64,000 bases of DNA, from NCBI RefSeq assembly GCF_032854445.1, contig NW_027017964.1, positions 1 through 64,000 of the forward strand, read 5' to 3'. Below the pieces are notes generated by a model. The model did not search any database, was not told where the DNA came from, and saw nothing but the letters and a program-made list of their open reading frames with translations. Below are positions 13,741-24,494 of this stretch, in pieces. Positions within the stretch are counted from its first letter, which is position 1; each line of letters begins with the position of its first letter. This stretch comes from Liolophura sinensis. Lineage: Eukaryota; Mollusca; Polyplacophora; Chitonida; Chitonidae. Both the position numbers and the translations under genes were made by a program.

Positions 13741-14114
13741 TCGCAATCGCAATCAACTCTGAGTACTCCTCAAGTACACTTACAATACCATGACCAGCAC
13801 CTCACACTGGCTCCTGCAAAACTCCATCACAGTGACCTACAAGTAATTATACATTTCACTCGTGCTACACCTCAGCTACACACCCTTCTGGAAAGATACT
13901 TCAAAATTATCAGTCTGACAGTGTTATCAATCTGTGATCAAAGGATCAGTCACTTCAAGAAATTGCTACATTGTAACTATGCAGTACTGTAACTGTAACT
14001 ATGGGGAATCATAACTACCGGTATGCAAACAGTTATGTCACTGTAACTACACTGTACAACCAAAACTGTCACAGACAAGCATAAACAATGTATATAATCT
14101 GTATACAGACTAAC

Positions 14115-14255
14115 CTGCAGCACTGTTGTCTACAAAGGACACATCTTGTGAAGAGGTTATATTTGGAGCACTCATGGAGTGACTTTGTGACGACTTCATG
14201 GGGTTAACATTTGGGGTCATCTGTGGTGTACTCTTGCTGTAGATCCCTACATCCC
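14115..14255 (-). CDS. Gene A internal exon E3
   Basis: 141-nt exon, phase 1-1, with acceptor 'ggttacag' and donor 'gttagtctg' on the minus strand. It is a diverged duplicate of E4: both contain STPQMTPNVNPMK and ITSSQDV. It lies five codons shorter because a segment after the acceptor is missing, in frame. The flanks (array, exon, MITE-like element) are duplicated with it, so the exon arose by an intragenic duplication of about 2 kb. Function unknown; composition suggests a flexible linker. Confidence 0.75.
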
Positions 14256-14368
14256 CTGTAACCATGGTAACACACAACATATGACACTGATCACTACAAT
14301 ATTCAGTTTATAAGAGGTTTATAAAACAATGCCGATTCACATTTAGTCAAAATCATTGGACACTGAAA

Positions 14369-14574
14369 CCAATTCCACAAAGCCATTTCTGAAGTCAAAA
14401 TTTAAAACGCGATCTTACAGCTTATTTTTCGGCTTTAGAAATTAAAATTTTGTTCACTTCATCTATGTTTTCTTAAGGCAAATGTGTCTATACTTCAACT
14501 TCCAGTGCCCAAAACTGGGCACTGTGAAGAGGTTTTTAAATTTTGATTTAAGTCAAGAACAGGTTTGCAGAATC
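14369..14574. mobile_element. MITE-like element, second copy
   Basis: Same inverted-end structure as 12,149-12,355, in the same position relative to the duplicated exon E3. It was therefore copied with the exon and did not insert independently. Confidence 0.6.
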
Positions 14575-14639
14575 AGACGTAGTGAAGTGCTAAAGGGAAG
14601 CTCTGTGCACATTGAAAACTTAAATTTTCTGATTTAGTA

Positions 14640-15600
14640 TTTCATCATTTGTTTTCACATGGACGTGGCATTGTTACACCTTTTTGTTGCCTATGTACAT
14701 TTTCCGTAATTAGAGGAAGTCATTCATTTTGATTATGTTTAGTTTTACATAGTAGTTCCCCTTGTTTCTGACAGAAGTAAAATCTCAACGGCATTCATGT
14801 TCATCAATCCTTTGTGTTGACTAAATGGTACAGTTCGATAGATAAATTAATGACATTAACTGAAATTATGCACAGATGTTTTTTACACAGTGGTGCAAAG
14901 AATATTTGGGCCAAGAGGTAAGCTATGATAACATTATTTGAATGTGGTATTCAGTGACGGAACTGAACCCTTACCAGACACCGAATATCTAACTCTCTAG
15001 ACGTTCTTGTTTAAAATAAGTTGTCTGTAAGGTCGCCCAGCGTCTGGCTATGAATGGAAGTTGCTAATGATGTGATGTTTGCTCTAGACATATACATCAC
15101 GTTTTATTTATTGGTGGAGCTTTCAGGTTTGTTGTTGTATACTGATTTGAGTGCTGTAACACCATACCACTACTTCTTGTATTCGAAATGACGTTGGTTA
15201 TAGCCACTTTATCGCAGCCGTTCACTATGTGCTATGAACAGTGTCCAGATGGTGTGAGAAGCCACATTACACATATTAGCCAGCAATTTAGCAATATGTA
15301 ATATGACGTTGGCGTCTTTTATTGGTACAGGTTTTATCCTATAGTTTGAATTAGGTTATTGTCAGAAATAGGGACACCGTGTAATGCGAAACTATAGTAG
15401 CTGTTAGCTAAGTTACAAGCTGTATGTTGATAGTAACAATGGCTTTGTTAGGATAACTGTTTATATACACGAAGCGGTATTTTGTGGTATGTTTTTGTGT
15501 TATCTCAGTTATCAGTAATCATTGTTCATGCATTTCTTTGTACTGTTAAATGTATTACTTTGTGTTCTATGTACCAGTAGTTAGTAGTATGTTGTGCTAA
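14640..15600. other. Intron of gene A, no feature recognised
   Basis: AT-rich single-copy-looking sequence between E3 and the 2.5-kb duplication. The matching stretch in copy B (45,795-46,756) contains a 101-codon open frame that is broken by a TAG here, so it is not taken as coding. Confidence 0.6.
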
Positions 15601-16203
15601 CATGTATAATTTCACCCAATTTGAGTGTGTTATAACTCGCTTAAGATATTAGCTGGTAAACCACGCTGTTTAACCACCTTGTTATGACATACATGTCGTA
15701 CGTAAATTGAACGCAGATTTCATCCAACTATTTTGTGGCACTAGTTCTGCTGTGGTTGTTTAATTGCGCATTCATATACTTGTTACACACCCAATGACAG
15801 TGAAATAACGACAGGATTGCTACGGTACGGTACTATATGAAGTCTTTGTTTCTGTTGTCAGGGGCGCTACTGTGTTTAATAACACATACCTCTGGCTAAT
15901 CATCATTGTACGGTAAAATACAGCTGCATGAAACAAACTTTACAAGTGTTCGTGAATTCCATCCTCAAGTTAGTGATCACATCCTACATGTACCTTCTGG
16001 CAGTTTTTATAAAGAGCTTCTCCAGTTCAAAGATGTGTACGTTTTAAAGGCAGGATTGATTAATAAGGATCCACAGTAGTATGAATGACTTCATAAATTG
16101 TAAAAAAAGAACTGCACTGTATTCATTAAAACAGTTGTTGTAAGTCTGGGATGATAGTATGGAAACAAAAGTCTTCTGTCGTTTCCAATTTGCCAGGTAA
16201 GTG

Positions 16204-16231
16204 TGACGTCATAAGAGAACACCTGACGTCA
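16204..16231. promoter_or_regulatory. Two CRE-like palindromes, 20 bp apart
   Basis: The palindrome TGACGTCA is present at 16,204-16,211 and 16,224-16,231 in an intron of gene A. The copy at 47,360-47,387 keeps both. The copy at 18,687-18,714 keeps the first and has CGACGTCA for the second. TGACGTCA is the classical ATF/CREB site. Use as an enhancer is inference only. Confidence 0.4.
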
Positions 16232-16651
16232 CCCATTGCTGATGTTTCAACTTTATCCACAAATGACGCCATACTTTTAAACACAGATGACTGCTTTTAA
16301 ATACAATTGTATCTGTCTGATTCGTTGTCAGAAGAATTTTACAGTAAATGAAGATGATTTCATATAGCATCACTCTTCCTGATATGGTTTAAATCGTGTT
16401 ATTCTTTATTAATCCTATTGAGCCCTGGTGTTAGCTCTGCTCTGTAGGACATCCTTCATGTCATTTTAATATTTCCCCCTCATTTATCTTGGGATTGAAG
16501 TAGCACTTCATGAATAACTTGTCACGATATTTTGTCATTGTTCACCTATCTGACTAGCAGTATTCAATGTCAGTTCAATATGCATGGACACCTAGGCCAG
16601 TACGTGACACGTATTACACCGGCACACCTTACTGGAGGAAGACATGTCTAG

Positions 16652-16793
16652 GCTATTTATTTATTTACCTGTATTTATTTGATTGGAGTATTTCCCTTAT
16701 ACAGTGGCAACCAGCATTATGGTGGGAGCAAACCGAGCAGAGTGCTTGGTAACAAAAACCTAGCACACTAATCACTATGCCATGGAGGTCCCC
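16652..16793 (-). mobile_element. SINE-like element with tRNA-like head
   Basis: On the minus strand it starts 'ggggacctccatggcatagt', continues 'cccaccataatgctggttgc' and ends in an AAATAAAT tail. It is shorter than the main family, with part of the body missing. Copies are at 19,135-19,276 and 47,809-47,949. Confidence 0.75.
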
Positions 16794-16989
16794 TGATGGG
16801 CTTTATGTTAAAGGTTTATGTGTACCTACATACAGACTAGAACCAGGCTTATTTACATGTACAAAATACCATCTGAACTGAGAGAGAAATCTTAATAGTT
16901 TCTGCTGAAGAAATGCTTGGTGACTCTGGTCACTATAACCAGCCTAATTAACCATAAGTTACACAAATGTAAATATATAAAGTACTTAC

Positions 16990-17130
16990 CCATAGAGGTA
17001 TTTTGGCCGGGTGAGAAGTGTTGGGGAATAACAGAGCGCTGTGTGTTGTCAATGCAAGAAATCGGGTGCCTTAATGAAGATCCACTATGAAAAGCTTCGG
17101 CAGAGTTATTTGCCCCTGAACCTGCAACTC
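16990..17130 (-). CDS. Gene A internal exon E2b
   Basis: 141-nt exon, phase 1-1, with minus-strand acceptor 'acattgttgcag' and donor 'gtaagtact', a near-consensus donor. The peptide includes VAGSGANNSAEAFHSGSS and VIPQHFSPGQNTSM and is small-residue and polar-rich. The gene B copy (48,152-48,292) has the same length, and seven nucleotide differences change five residues. In gene A this exon is present twice because of the 2.5-kb duplication. No domain is recognised. Confidence 0.75.
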
Positions 17131-17156
17131 CTGCAACAATGTATTGACACATCTAC

Positions 17157-17294
17157 ATTTGACTGGAGTTTTACACCGTCTCAGGAATGTTTCACTTTAA
17201 TATACGACAGTGGTCAGCATTATGGTGGGAGAAAACGATGGGCAGAGCCCGAGGGAAACCCACAACCATCCGCAGGTTGCTGGCAAAACCTCCC
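17157..17294 (-). mobile_element. SINE fragment, central part
   Basis: On the minus strand it reads 'gccagcaacctgcggatg' to 'cccaccataatgctgacc' and 'aaacattcctgag', i.e. body and tail of the main SINE family without the head. Duplicated at 19,617-19,755 and 48,319-48,456. Confidence 0.8.
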
Positions 17295-17617
17295 AATGAA
17301 ACTCACAAAAGAGATGATATAATAATAGGTAGATATATACTTGTGTTTCCATGGTGATGTATGTGTATGCAATTAAATGTAGGTCTACTGAGATTTCAGT
17401 CATACAGGATGATGGTTTTCATATAAAAACTTAGATACTCTATTGAGTTAGTTTACTGGGTAAAACTGTTCCTTGAAAAATACATCATGTGTCCCTACAG
17501 AAAACTCTTTCAATATATGTAGATAACAGTAGAATCATCATTAGGAATTACACTTTCTGAATATAGCAGAGAATTCTAGTGCTGAAAATTGGCTGAGATA
17601 TACACTGTATGCTGCAT

Positions 17618-17705
17618 GGTTTTGAACCGTTGACCTCAGAGTCAGGCACAAAATTGTCAACCCTACATGTCAACTGTTTAGACCACTTGACCAACAGGCT
17701 GCCCA
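17618..17705 (-). mobile_element. tRNA-like SINE head, Leu/Ser type
   Basis: The minus strand shows 'tggtcaagtggtctaaac' (box A-like), an extra variable-arm-like stretch, and 'gaggtcaacggttcaaaacc' (box B-like). Acceptor-stem pairing is poor and no CCA context is visible, so it is a pseudogene or SINE head and not a working tRNA. Copies at 20,080-20,166 and 48,783-48,868. Confidence 0.5.
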
Positions 17706-17750
17706 GAAAAATAGAAGGAAGTAGATGTATGTAGACTTTACGGCTAACAT

Positions 17751-17878
17751 GCATTACCCCCCTGATGATCAGAAATGAGACAGCTCCCTCAGTTCAATTC
17801 AAATGACATCAAAACCAGTCTGATATATTCACCTGAGAGAAATGTGTCATTTCTGATCATCAGAGAGGTAATTAATGC
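17751..17878. mobile_element. Foldback element with 17-bp perfect arms
   Basis: 'ctgatgatcagaaatga' (17,762-17,778) is perfectly inverted at 17,847-17,863, and the symmetry extends imperfectly outward through 'gcattacc' and 'ggtaat'. The whole 128 bp would form a long hairpin. Copies at 20,213-20,340 and 48,913-49,040. Confidence 0.6.
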
Positions 17879-18686
17879 AGCTTCGCCATCAAGTCTACCT
17901 GTCAACTACTATTTTTCACATAGTTGAAAAACCAGCAGTAAATTTCAGTGTCACTTAACTGGTTATTGACAGGCATTGCTTGTGGCTACTTGTTTACCTG
18001 ACTATGACTCATGATCTGACTCACGAACTTTTCACTTAAACAATATTGGCCAGTTCAAAGAGGAAACTGAAACGTCTGGAATAACATGTATAATTTCACC
18101 CAATTTGAATGTGTTATAACTCGCTTAAGATACTAGCTGGTAAACCGCGCTGTTTAACCGCCTTGGTATGACACACACGTCGTACGTAAATTGAACGCAG
18201 ATTTCATCCAACTATTTTGTGGCACTAGTTCTGCTGTGGTTGTTTAATTGCGCATTCATATACTTGTTACACACCCAATGATAGTGAAATAACGACAGGA
18301 TTGCTACGGTACGGTACTATATGAAGTCTTTGTTTCTGTTGTCAGGGGTGCTACTGTGTTTAATAACACATACCTCTGGCTAATCATCATTGTACGGTAA
18401 AATACTGCTGCATAAAACAAATTTTACAAGTGTTCTTGATTCCATCCTCAAGTTAGTGATCACATCCTACATGTACCTTCTGGCAGTTTTTATAAAGAGC
18501 TTCTCCAGTTCAAGGATGTGTACGTTTTAAAGGCAGGATTGATTAATAAGGATCCACAGTAGTATGAATGACTTCATAAATTGTAAAAAAAGAACTGCAC
18601 TGTATTCATTAAAACAGTTGTTGTAAGTCTGGGATGATAGTATGGAAACAAAAGTCTTCTGTCGTTTCCAATTTGCCAGGTACGTG

Positions 18687-18714
18687 TGACGTCATATGAG
18701 AACACCCGACGTCA
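18687..18714. promoter_or_regulatory. CRE-like pair, one site degraded
   Basis: Duplicate of 16,204-16,231. The first TGACGTCA is intact and the second reads CGACGTCA. Confidence 0.3.
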
Positions 18715-19134
18715 CCCATTGCTGATGTTTCTACTATATCCACAAATGACGCCATACTTTCAAACACAGATGAGTGCTTTTAAATACAATTGTATCTGTC
18801 TGCTTCATTGTCAGAAGAATTTTACAGTAAATGAAGATGATTTCATATAGCATCACTCTTCCTGATATGGTTTAAATCGTGTTATTCTTTATTAATCCTA
18901 TTGAGCCCTGGTGTTAGCGCTGCTCTGTAGGACATCCTTCATGCCATTTTAATATTTCCCCCTCATTTATCTTGGGATTGAAGTAGCACTTCATGAATAA
19001 CTTGTCACGATATTTTGTCCTTGTTCACCTATCTGACTAGCAGTATTCAATGTCAGTTCAATATGCATGGACACCTAGGCCAGTACGTGACACGTATTAC
19101 ACTGGCACACCTTACTGGAGGAAGACATGTCTAG

Positions 19135-19276
19135 GCTATTTATTTATTTACCTGTATTTATTTGATTGGAGTATTTCCCTTATACAGTGGCAACCAGCAT
19201 TATGGTGGGAGCAAACCGAGCAGAGTGCTTGGTAACAAAAACCTAGCACACTAATCACTATGCCATGGAGGTCCCC
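19135..19276 (-). mobile_element. SINE-like element, duplicate of 16,652-16,793
   Basis: Near-identical copy carried by the 2.5-kb tandem duplication. Confidence 0.75.
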
Positions 19277-19472
19277 TGATGGGCTTTATGTTAAAGGTTT
19301 ATGTGTACCTACATACAGACTAGAACCAGGCTTATTTACATGTACAAAATACCATCTGAACTGAGAGAGAAATCTTAATAGTTTCTGCTGAAGAAATGCT
19401 TGGTGACTCTGGTCACTATAACCAGCCTAATTAACCATAAGTTACACAAATGTACATATATAAAGTACTTAC

Positions 19473-19586
19473 CCATAGAGGTATTTTGGCCGGGTGAGAA
19501 GTGCTGTGTGTTGTCAATGCAAGAAATCGAGTGCCTTAATGAAGATCCACTATGAAAAGCTTCGGCAGAGTTATTTGCCCCTGATC
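19473..19586 (-). CDS. Gene A internal exon E2a, shortened
   Basis: Duplicate of E2b with an 18-bp in-frame deletion (VIPQ region) and a 5-bp deletion that removes the original acceptor. The next AG on the minus strand, 'gagttgcag' followed by 'gatcagg', lies exactly nine bases into the ancestral exon and keeps phase 1. The exon would then be 114 nt, phase 1-1, three codons shorter at the start and six in the middle. The donor 'gtaagtact' is unchanged. Whether this acceptor is used needs transcripts, but frame is kept despite two independent lesions. Confidence 0.6.
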
Positions 19587-19616
19587 CTGCAACTCACAAT
19601 GTATTGACACATCTAC

Positions 19617-19755
19617 ATTTGACTGGAGTTTTACACCGTCTCAGGAATGTTTCACTTTAATATACGACAGTGGTCAGCATTATGGTGGGAGAAAACGATG
19701 GGCAGAGCCCGAGGGAAACCCACAACCATCCGCAGGTTCCTGGCAAAACCTCCCA
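19617..19755 (-). mobile_element. SINE fragment, duplicate of 17,157-17,294
   Basis: Near-identical copy within tandem unit 2. Confidence 0.8.
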
Positions 19756-20079
19756 ATAAAACTCACAAAAGAGATGATATAATTATATGTAGATATATAC
19801 TTGTGTTTCCATGGTGATGTATGTGTATGCAATTAAATGTAGGTCTACTGAGATTTCAGTCATACAGGATGATGGTTTTCATATAAAAACTTAGATACTC
19901 TATCGAGTTAGTTTACTGGGTAAAACTGTTCCTTGAAAAATACATCATGTGTCCCTACAGAAAACTCTTTCAATATATGTAGATAACAGTAGAATCATTG
20001 TTAGGAATTACACTTTCTGAATATAGCAGAGAATTCTAGTGCTGAAAATTGGCTGAGACACACACTGTATGCTGCATGG

Positions 20080-20166
20080 TTTTGAACCGTTGACCTCAGG
20101 GTCAGGCACAAAATCGTCAACCATACATGTCAACTGTTTAGACCACTTGACCAACAGGCTGCCCAG
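20080..20166 (-). mobile_element. tRNA-like SINE head, duplicate
   Basis: Same element as 17,618-17,705, in tandem unit 2. Confidence 0.5.
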
Positions 20167-20212
20167 AAAAATAGAAGGAAATTGACATGTATGTAGACTT
20201 TACGGCTAACAT

Positions 20213-20340
20213 GGATTACCCCCCTGATGATCAGAAATGAGACAGCTCCCTCAGTTCAATTCAAATGACATCAAAACCAGTCTGATATATTCACCTGAGA
20301 GAAATGTGTCATTTCTGATCATCAGAGAGTTAATTAATGC
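20213..20340. mobile_element. Foldback element, duplicate
   Basis: Same 17-bp arms as 17,751-17,878. Changes in the outer arm are not compensated on the other side. Confidence 0.55.
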
Positions 20341-21100
20341 AGCTTCGCCATCAAGTCTACCTGTCAACTACTATTTTTCACATAGTTGAAAAACCAGCAG
20401 TAAATTTCAGTGTCACTTAACTGGTTATTGACAGGCATTGCTTGTGGCTACTTGTTTACCTGACTATGACTCATGATCTGACTCACGAACTTTTCACTTA
20501 AACAATATTGGCCAGTTCAAAGAGGAAACTGAAACGTCTGGAATAAACCACCAACCTTTGGCAAGTTTAAACTGGTGAACTTTCTCATGTGTCACTCAAG
20601 TCGTTTAATTATATTGGTGAAAGGCTAGCAGTTTATGGCAAAACTTCATGTATGACCACACAAGAGAGTGCTGTTCACTGCTTCATGACATAGATTAAGT
20701 CTCTCAGAAAAATGGTAGCACTGCAATTTTGAAAATTCTTTGTCCAAGGATTTGATTGCACTCATTTCTCTGGTCACATAGTGACCTAAAAAGAGTGACC
20801 CACCATATTGCTTTTAAAGATGTCATTTAAGTAGAAAGGCTCTACGATATTTATTTCTTTCTTTGGTTTCTGTTTCACATCATACTCAGGAATTTTTCAT
20901 TTACAATGTACACAATGGTGGTTGTGTTTCATGATAGAGAAAACCACAGACCTTTGGCAAGTAACTGAGAAACTTTCCCACAGATTGTGATGATTGCAGA
21001 TATGCACACCATACTGATGGAAGACAAGTGGCCATTCATGAGCGTTAGACTGCCCAAACTTGTGTTGATCACGTTCACGCACGTCCTTGTTAATTATTAC

Positions 21101-21533
21101 CTTGCTGTGAAAGCTGGTTCAAATGTGACTGTGGTTTTGGTGGGTCATCCAGCTCTTGCTGCTCTCTGTGGTTACCCTGGTTACCAGGATTGTCACTGTT
21201 ATTAAAAATATTCTCATAGTCCTTCTTAAATCTTTGAGGAACACGATCATAAATTTGTTTTGCTAAAATTTGTACATCGCAATCATGCACCACTTTCACG
21301 AACTTTATAAAGGCATCCGGGTACAATCGTAACAGCACGTTCACCAGTTCTCGTGTCCCTTCAATGTTACCTTCTTGTATACATCTTCGTTCAATACGTT
21401 GGCTATCCTCAATAGGAATTGCATTCCTCATGTAAGGTAGAATTTTCCTGGGCGCAATTTTGGGCTGAATTTCAGCCTGCATGTCACGCAGTATAATTTC
21501 ATGATAATGTAGCCCATCATGAACCATCTTCAT
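21101..21533 (-). CDS. Gene A CARD exon
   Basis: 433-nt exon on the minus strand. The acceptor 'tcatttttcag' lies directly before ATG, and the donor is 'gtaataatt', ending in phase 1. Only phase 0 is open at the acceptor, so ATG is either the start codon after a 5' UTR intron or is reached from a phase-0 exon. Residues about 8-98 match the CARD pattern of six amphipathic helices: an RDMQAEI helix, 'DSQRIERRC', 'TRELVNVLLRLYPDAFIKFV' and 'QILAKQIYDRVP'. Residues 100-144 are a polar Asn/Gln linker. CARDs act by homotypic stacking in apoptosis and innate immune signalling; the partner here is unknown. Compared with the gene B exon, 19 base changes replace 15 residues, several at sites where gene B and exon C agree (D to N, G to V, A to T, A to V, R to P), so this copy looks derived. 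Confidence 0.85.
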
Positions 21534-21584
21534 CTGAAAAATGACAAAATAATTTTATCAACTGACTCCTGATCCAATGATGAC

Positions 21585-22440
21585 TAATGAACCTAGTGAC
21601 GACAGCGATGACTGAGCTACAAATTGATGGCTGAACTACATAGTGATGGCTGAACTACGTAGTGACGACAGCGATGAATGAGCTACAAATTAATGGCTGA
21701 ACTACATAGTGATGGCTGAACTATGTAGTGACAACAGCGATGAAAGAGCTACAAATTAATGGCTGAACTACATAGTGATGGCTTACCTACGCACGACAGC
21801 GATGACTGAGCTACAAATTAATAGCTGAACTACATAGTGATGGCTGAACTACGTAGTGATGACAGCAATGACTGAGCTACAAATTAATGGCTGAACTACA
21901 TAGTGATGACTGAACTACGTAGTGATGACAAAACTACATGTGATGACTGAAGTACAGAGTGATGTCTGAATTACAGTAATGACTGAACTACATAGTGATG
22001 ACATTGATGACTAAGCTACAAATTATTGGCTAAACTACATAGTGATGGCTGAACTACACAGTGATGACAAAACTACATGTAGTGGTGACTGAAGTAAAGA
22101 GTGATGACTGAATTACAGAGTGATGACTGAGCTTCATAGAACTGTAAAATGACTGCATGGACTATAAACTGATGACTGAACTAAATAATTATTGGCGGTT
22201 GAAATATGTAAAATGAGGGCTGAACTACACCGTGATTACTGGCTTATATAATGGTACTTGGACTACATAGTGATGACTGGCCTATATAATGGTAATTGGA
22301 CTACATGGTTATGACTGGCCTATATAATAGTAACTGGACTACATAGTGATGACTGGCCTATATAATGGTAATTGGACTACATAGTGATGACTGGCCTATA
22401 TAATGATAATTGGATGATTAAACAACATAATGATGACAAA
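21585..22440. repeat. Degenerate short repeats of 'ctgaactacatagtgatg'
   Basis: Imperfect repeats of about 19 bp, partly organised in a period of about 60-65 bp ('gcgatgactgagctacaaat'), in the DNA upstream of the gene A CARD exon. From 22,240 a subvariant 'ggactacatagtgatgactg' repeats. The same block is at 50,207-51,030. Confidence 0.85.
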
Positions 22441-22469
22441 CCTACAATGTGACTGTAAGGACAGGCCTG

Positions 22470-24390
22470 CATAAAGAAGACTGAACTACACACATGTAGT
22501 TATGACTTAGGCCTGTATGTAACCACATAATGCTGATGTCTACACTACATACAATGATGACTAAACTACACACAAGTAGTTATGACTTAGGCCTGTATGT
22601 AACCACATAATGCTGATGTCTACACTACATACAGTGATGACTAAACTACACACATGTAGTTATTACTTAGGCCTATATGTAACCACATAATGCTGATGCC
22701 TACACTACATACAGTGATGACTAAACTACACACATGTAGTTATGACTTAAGCCTATATGTAACCACATAATGCTGATGTCTACACTACATACAGTGATGA
22801 CTGAACTACAAATGTAGTTATGACTTAGGCCTGTATGTAACCATATAAGGCTGATGTCTACACTACATACAGTGATGACTGAACTACACACATGTAGTTA
22901 TGACTTAAGCCTATATGTAACCACATAATGCTGATGCCTACACTACATACAGTGATGACTGAACTACACACATGTAGTTATGACTTAGGCCTGTACGTAA
23001 CCACATAATGCTGATGTCTACACTACATACAGTGATGACTGAACTACACACATGTAGTTATGACTTAGGCCTGTACGTAACCACATAATGCTGATGTCTA
23101 CACTACATACAGTAATGACTAAACTACACACAAGTCGTTATGACTTAGGCCTGTATGTAACCACATAATGCTGATGTCTACACTACATACAGTGATGACT
23201 AAACTACACACATGTAGTTATGACTTAGGCCTGTATGTAACCACATAATGCTGATGTCTACACTACATACAGTGATGACTAAACTATACACATGTAGTTA
23301 TGACTTAGGCCTGTATGTAATCACATAATGCTGATGTCTACACTACATACAGTGATGACTAAACTACACACATGTAGTTTTGACTTAGGCCTGTATGTAA
23401 CCATATAATGCTGATGTCTACACTACATACAGTGATCAATGAACTACAAATGTAGTTATGGCTTAGGCATATATGTAACCATATAATGCGGATGTCTACA
23501 CTACATACAGTGATGACTGAACTACACACATGTAGTTATGACTTAGGCCTGTGTGTAACCATATAATGCTGATGTCTACACTACACACAGTGATGACTGA
23601 ACTACACACATGCAGTTATGACTTAGGCCTGTATGTAACCATATAATGCTGATGTCTACACTACATACAGTGATGACTGAACTACACACATGTAGTTATG
23701 ACTTAGGCCTGTATGTAACCACATAATGCTGATGTCTACCCTACATACAGTGATGACTGAACTACACACATGTAGTTATGACTTAGGCCTGTATGTAACC
23801 ACATAATGCTGATGTCTACCCTACATACAGTGATGACTGAACTACACACATGTAGTTATGACTTAGGCCTATATGTAACCACATAATGCTGATGTCCACC
23901 CTACATACAGTGATGACTAAACTACACACATGTAGTTATGACTTAGGCCTGTACGTAATCACATAATGCTGATGTCTACCCTACATACAGTGATGACTAA
24001 AGTACACACATGTGGTTATGACTTAGGCCTGTATGTAATCACATAATGCTGATGTCTACCCTACATACAGTGATGACTAAACTACACACATGTGGTTATG
24101 ACTTAGGCCTGTATGTAACCACATAATGCTGATGTCTACACTATATACAGTGATGACTGAACTACACACAAATAGTTATGACTTAGGCCTGTATGTAACC
24201 ACATAATGCTGATGTCTACACTACATACAGTGATGACTGAACTACACACATGTAGTTATGACTTAGGCCTATATGTAACCACATAATGCTGATGTCTACA
24301 CTACATACAATGATGACTGAACTACACACATGTAGTTATGACTTTGGCCTATATGTAACCACATAATGCTGATGTCTACACTACACACAG
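22470..24390. repeat. 80-bp tandem array
   Basis: About 23 copies with a regular 80-bp period. Landmarks are 'cacatgtagttatgacttag', 'gcctgtatgtaaccacataa' and 'tgctgatgtctacactacat'. Similarity between units is high, with a few changes each. It differs from copy B (51,060-52,728) in copy number and order of variants. Confidence 0.95.
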
Positions 24391-24494
24391 TACATGTAGC
24401 TGGTACATGTAGCTGGTACATGTAGCTGGTACATGTAGCTGGTACATGCAGCTGGTACATGTAGCTGGTACATGTAGCTGGTACATGTAGCTGG
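24391..24494. repeat. 13-bp array, 8 units
   Basis: Exactly eight units of 'tacatgtagctgg', adjoining the 80-bp array. Copy B has fourteen units at the same spot. Confidence 0.97.

Larger units (their letters stand above)
15601..18084. repeat. 2.5-kb tandem duplication, unit 1
   Basis: Starts after 'gttgtgctaa' with 'catgtataatttcaccc' and ends at 'aacgtctggaataa', where the second unit begins. It contains exon E2b, two SINE fragments, a tRNA-like SINE head and a foldback element. Copy B has a single unit (46,757-49,246), so the tandem event occurred in copy A after the segmental duplication, or one unit was lost in B. The junction shows only a 2-3 bp overlap. Confidence 0.93.
18085..20546. 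repeat. 2.5-kb tandem duplication, unit 2
   Basis: Near-identical to 15,601-18,084. It differs chiefly by two small deletions in the exon region (18 bp and 5 bp) and by point changes. It carries exon E2a. Confidence 0.93.

Noticed and set aside
16567-16752. 61-codon plus-strand frame also present at 19,050
   Set aside because: It runs through SINE sequence, and the second copy exists only because of the 2.5-kb duplication.
22470-24390. CRISPR-like regular spacing in the 80-bp and 58-bp arrays
   Set aside because: Whole units are repeated, with no unique spacers between short repeats. The eukaryotic context also excludes it.
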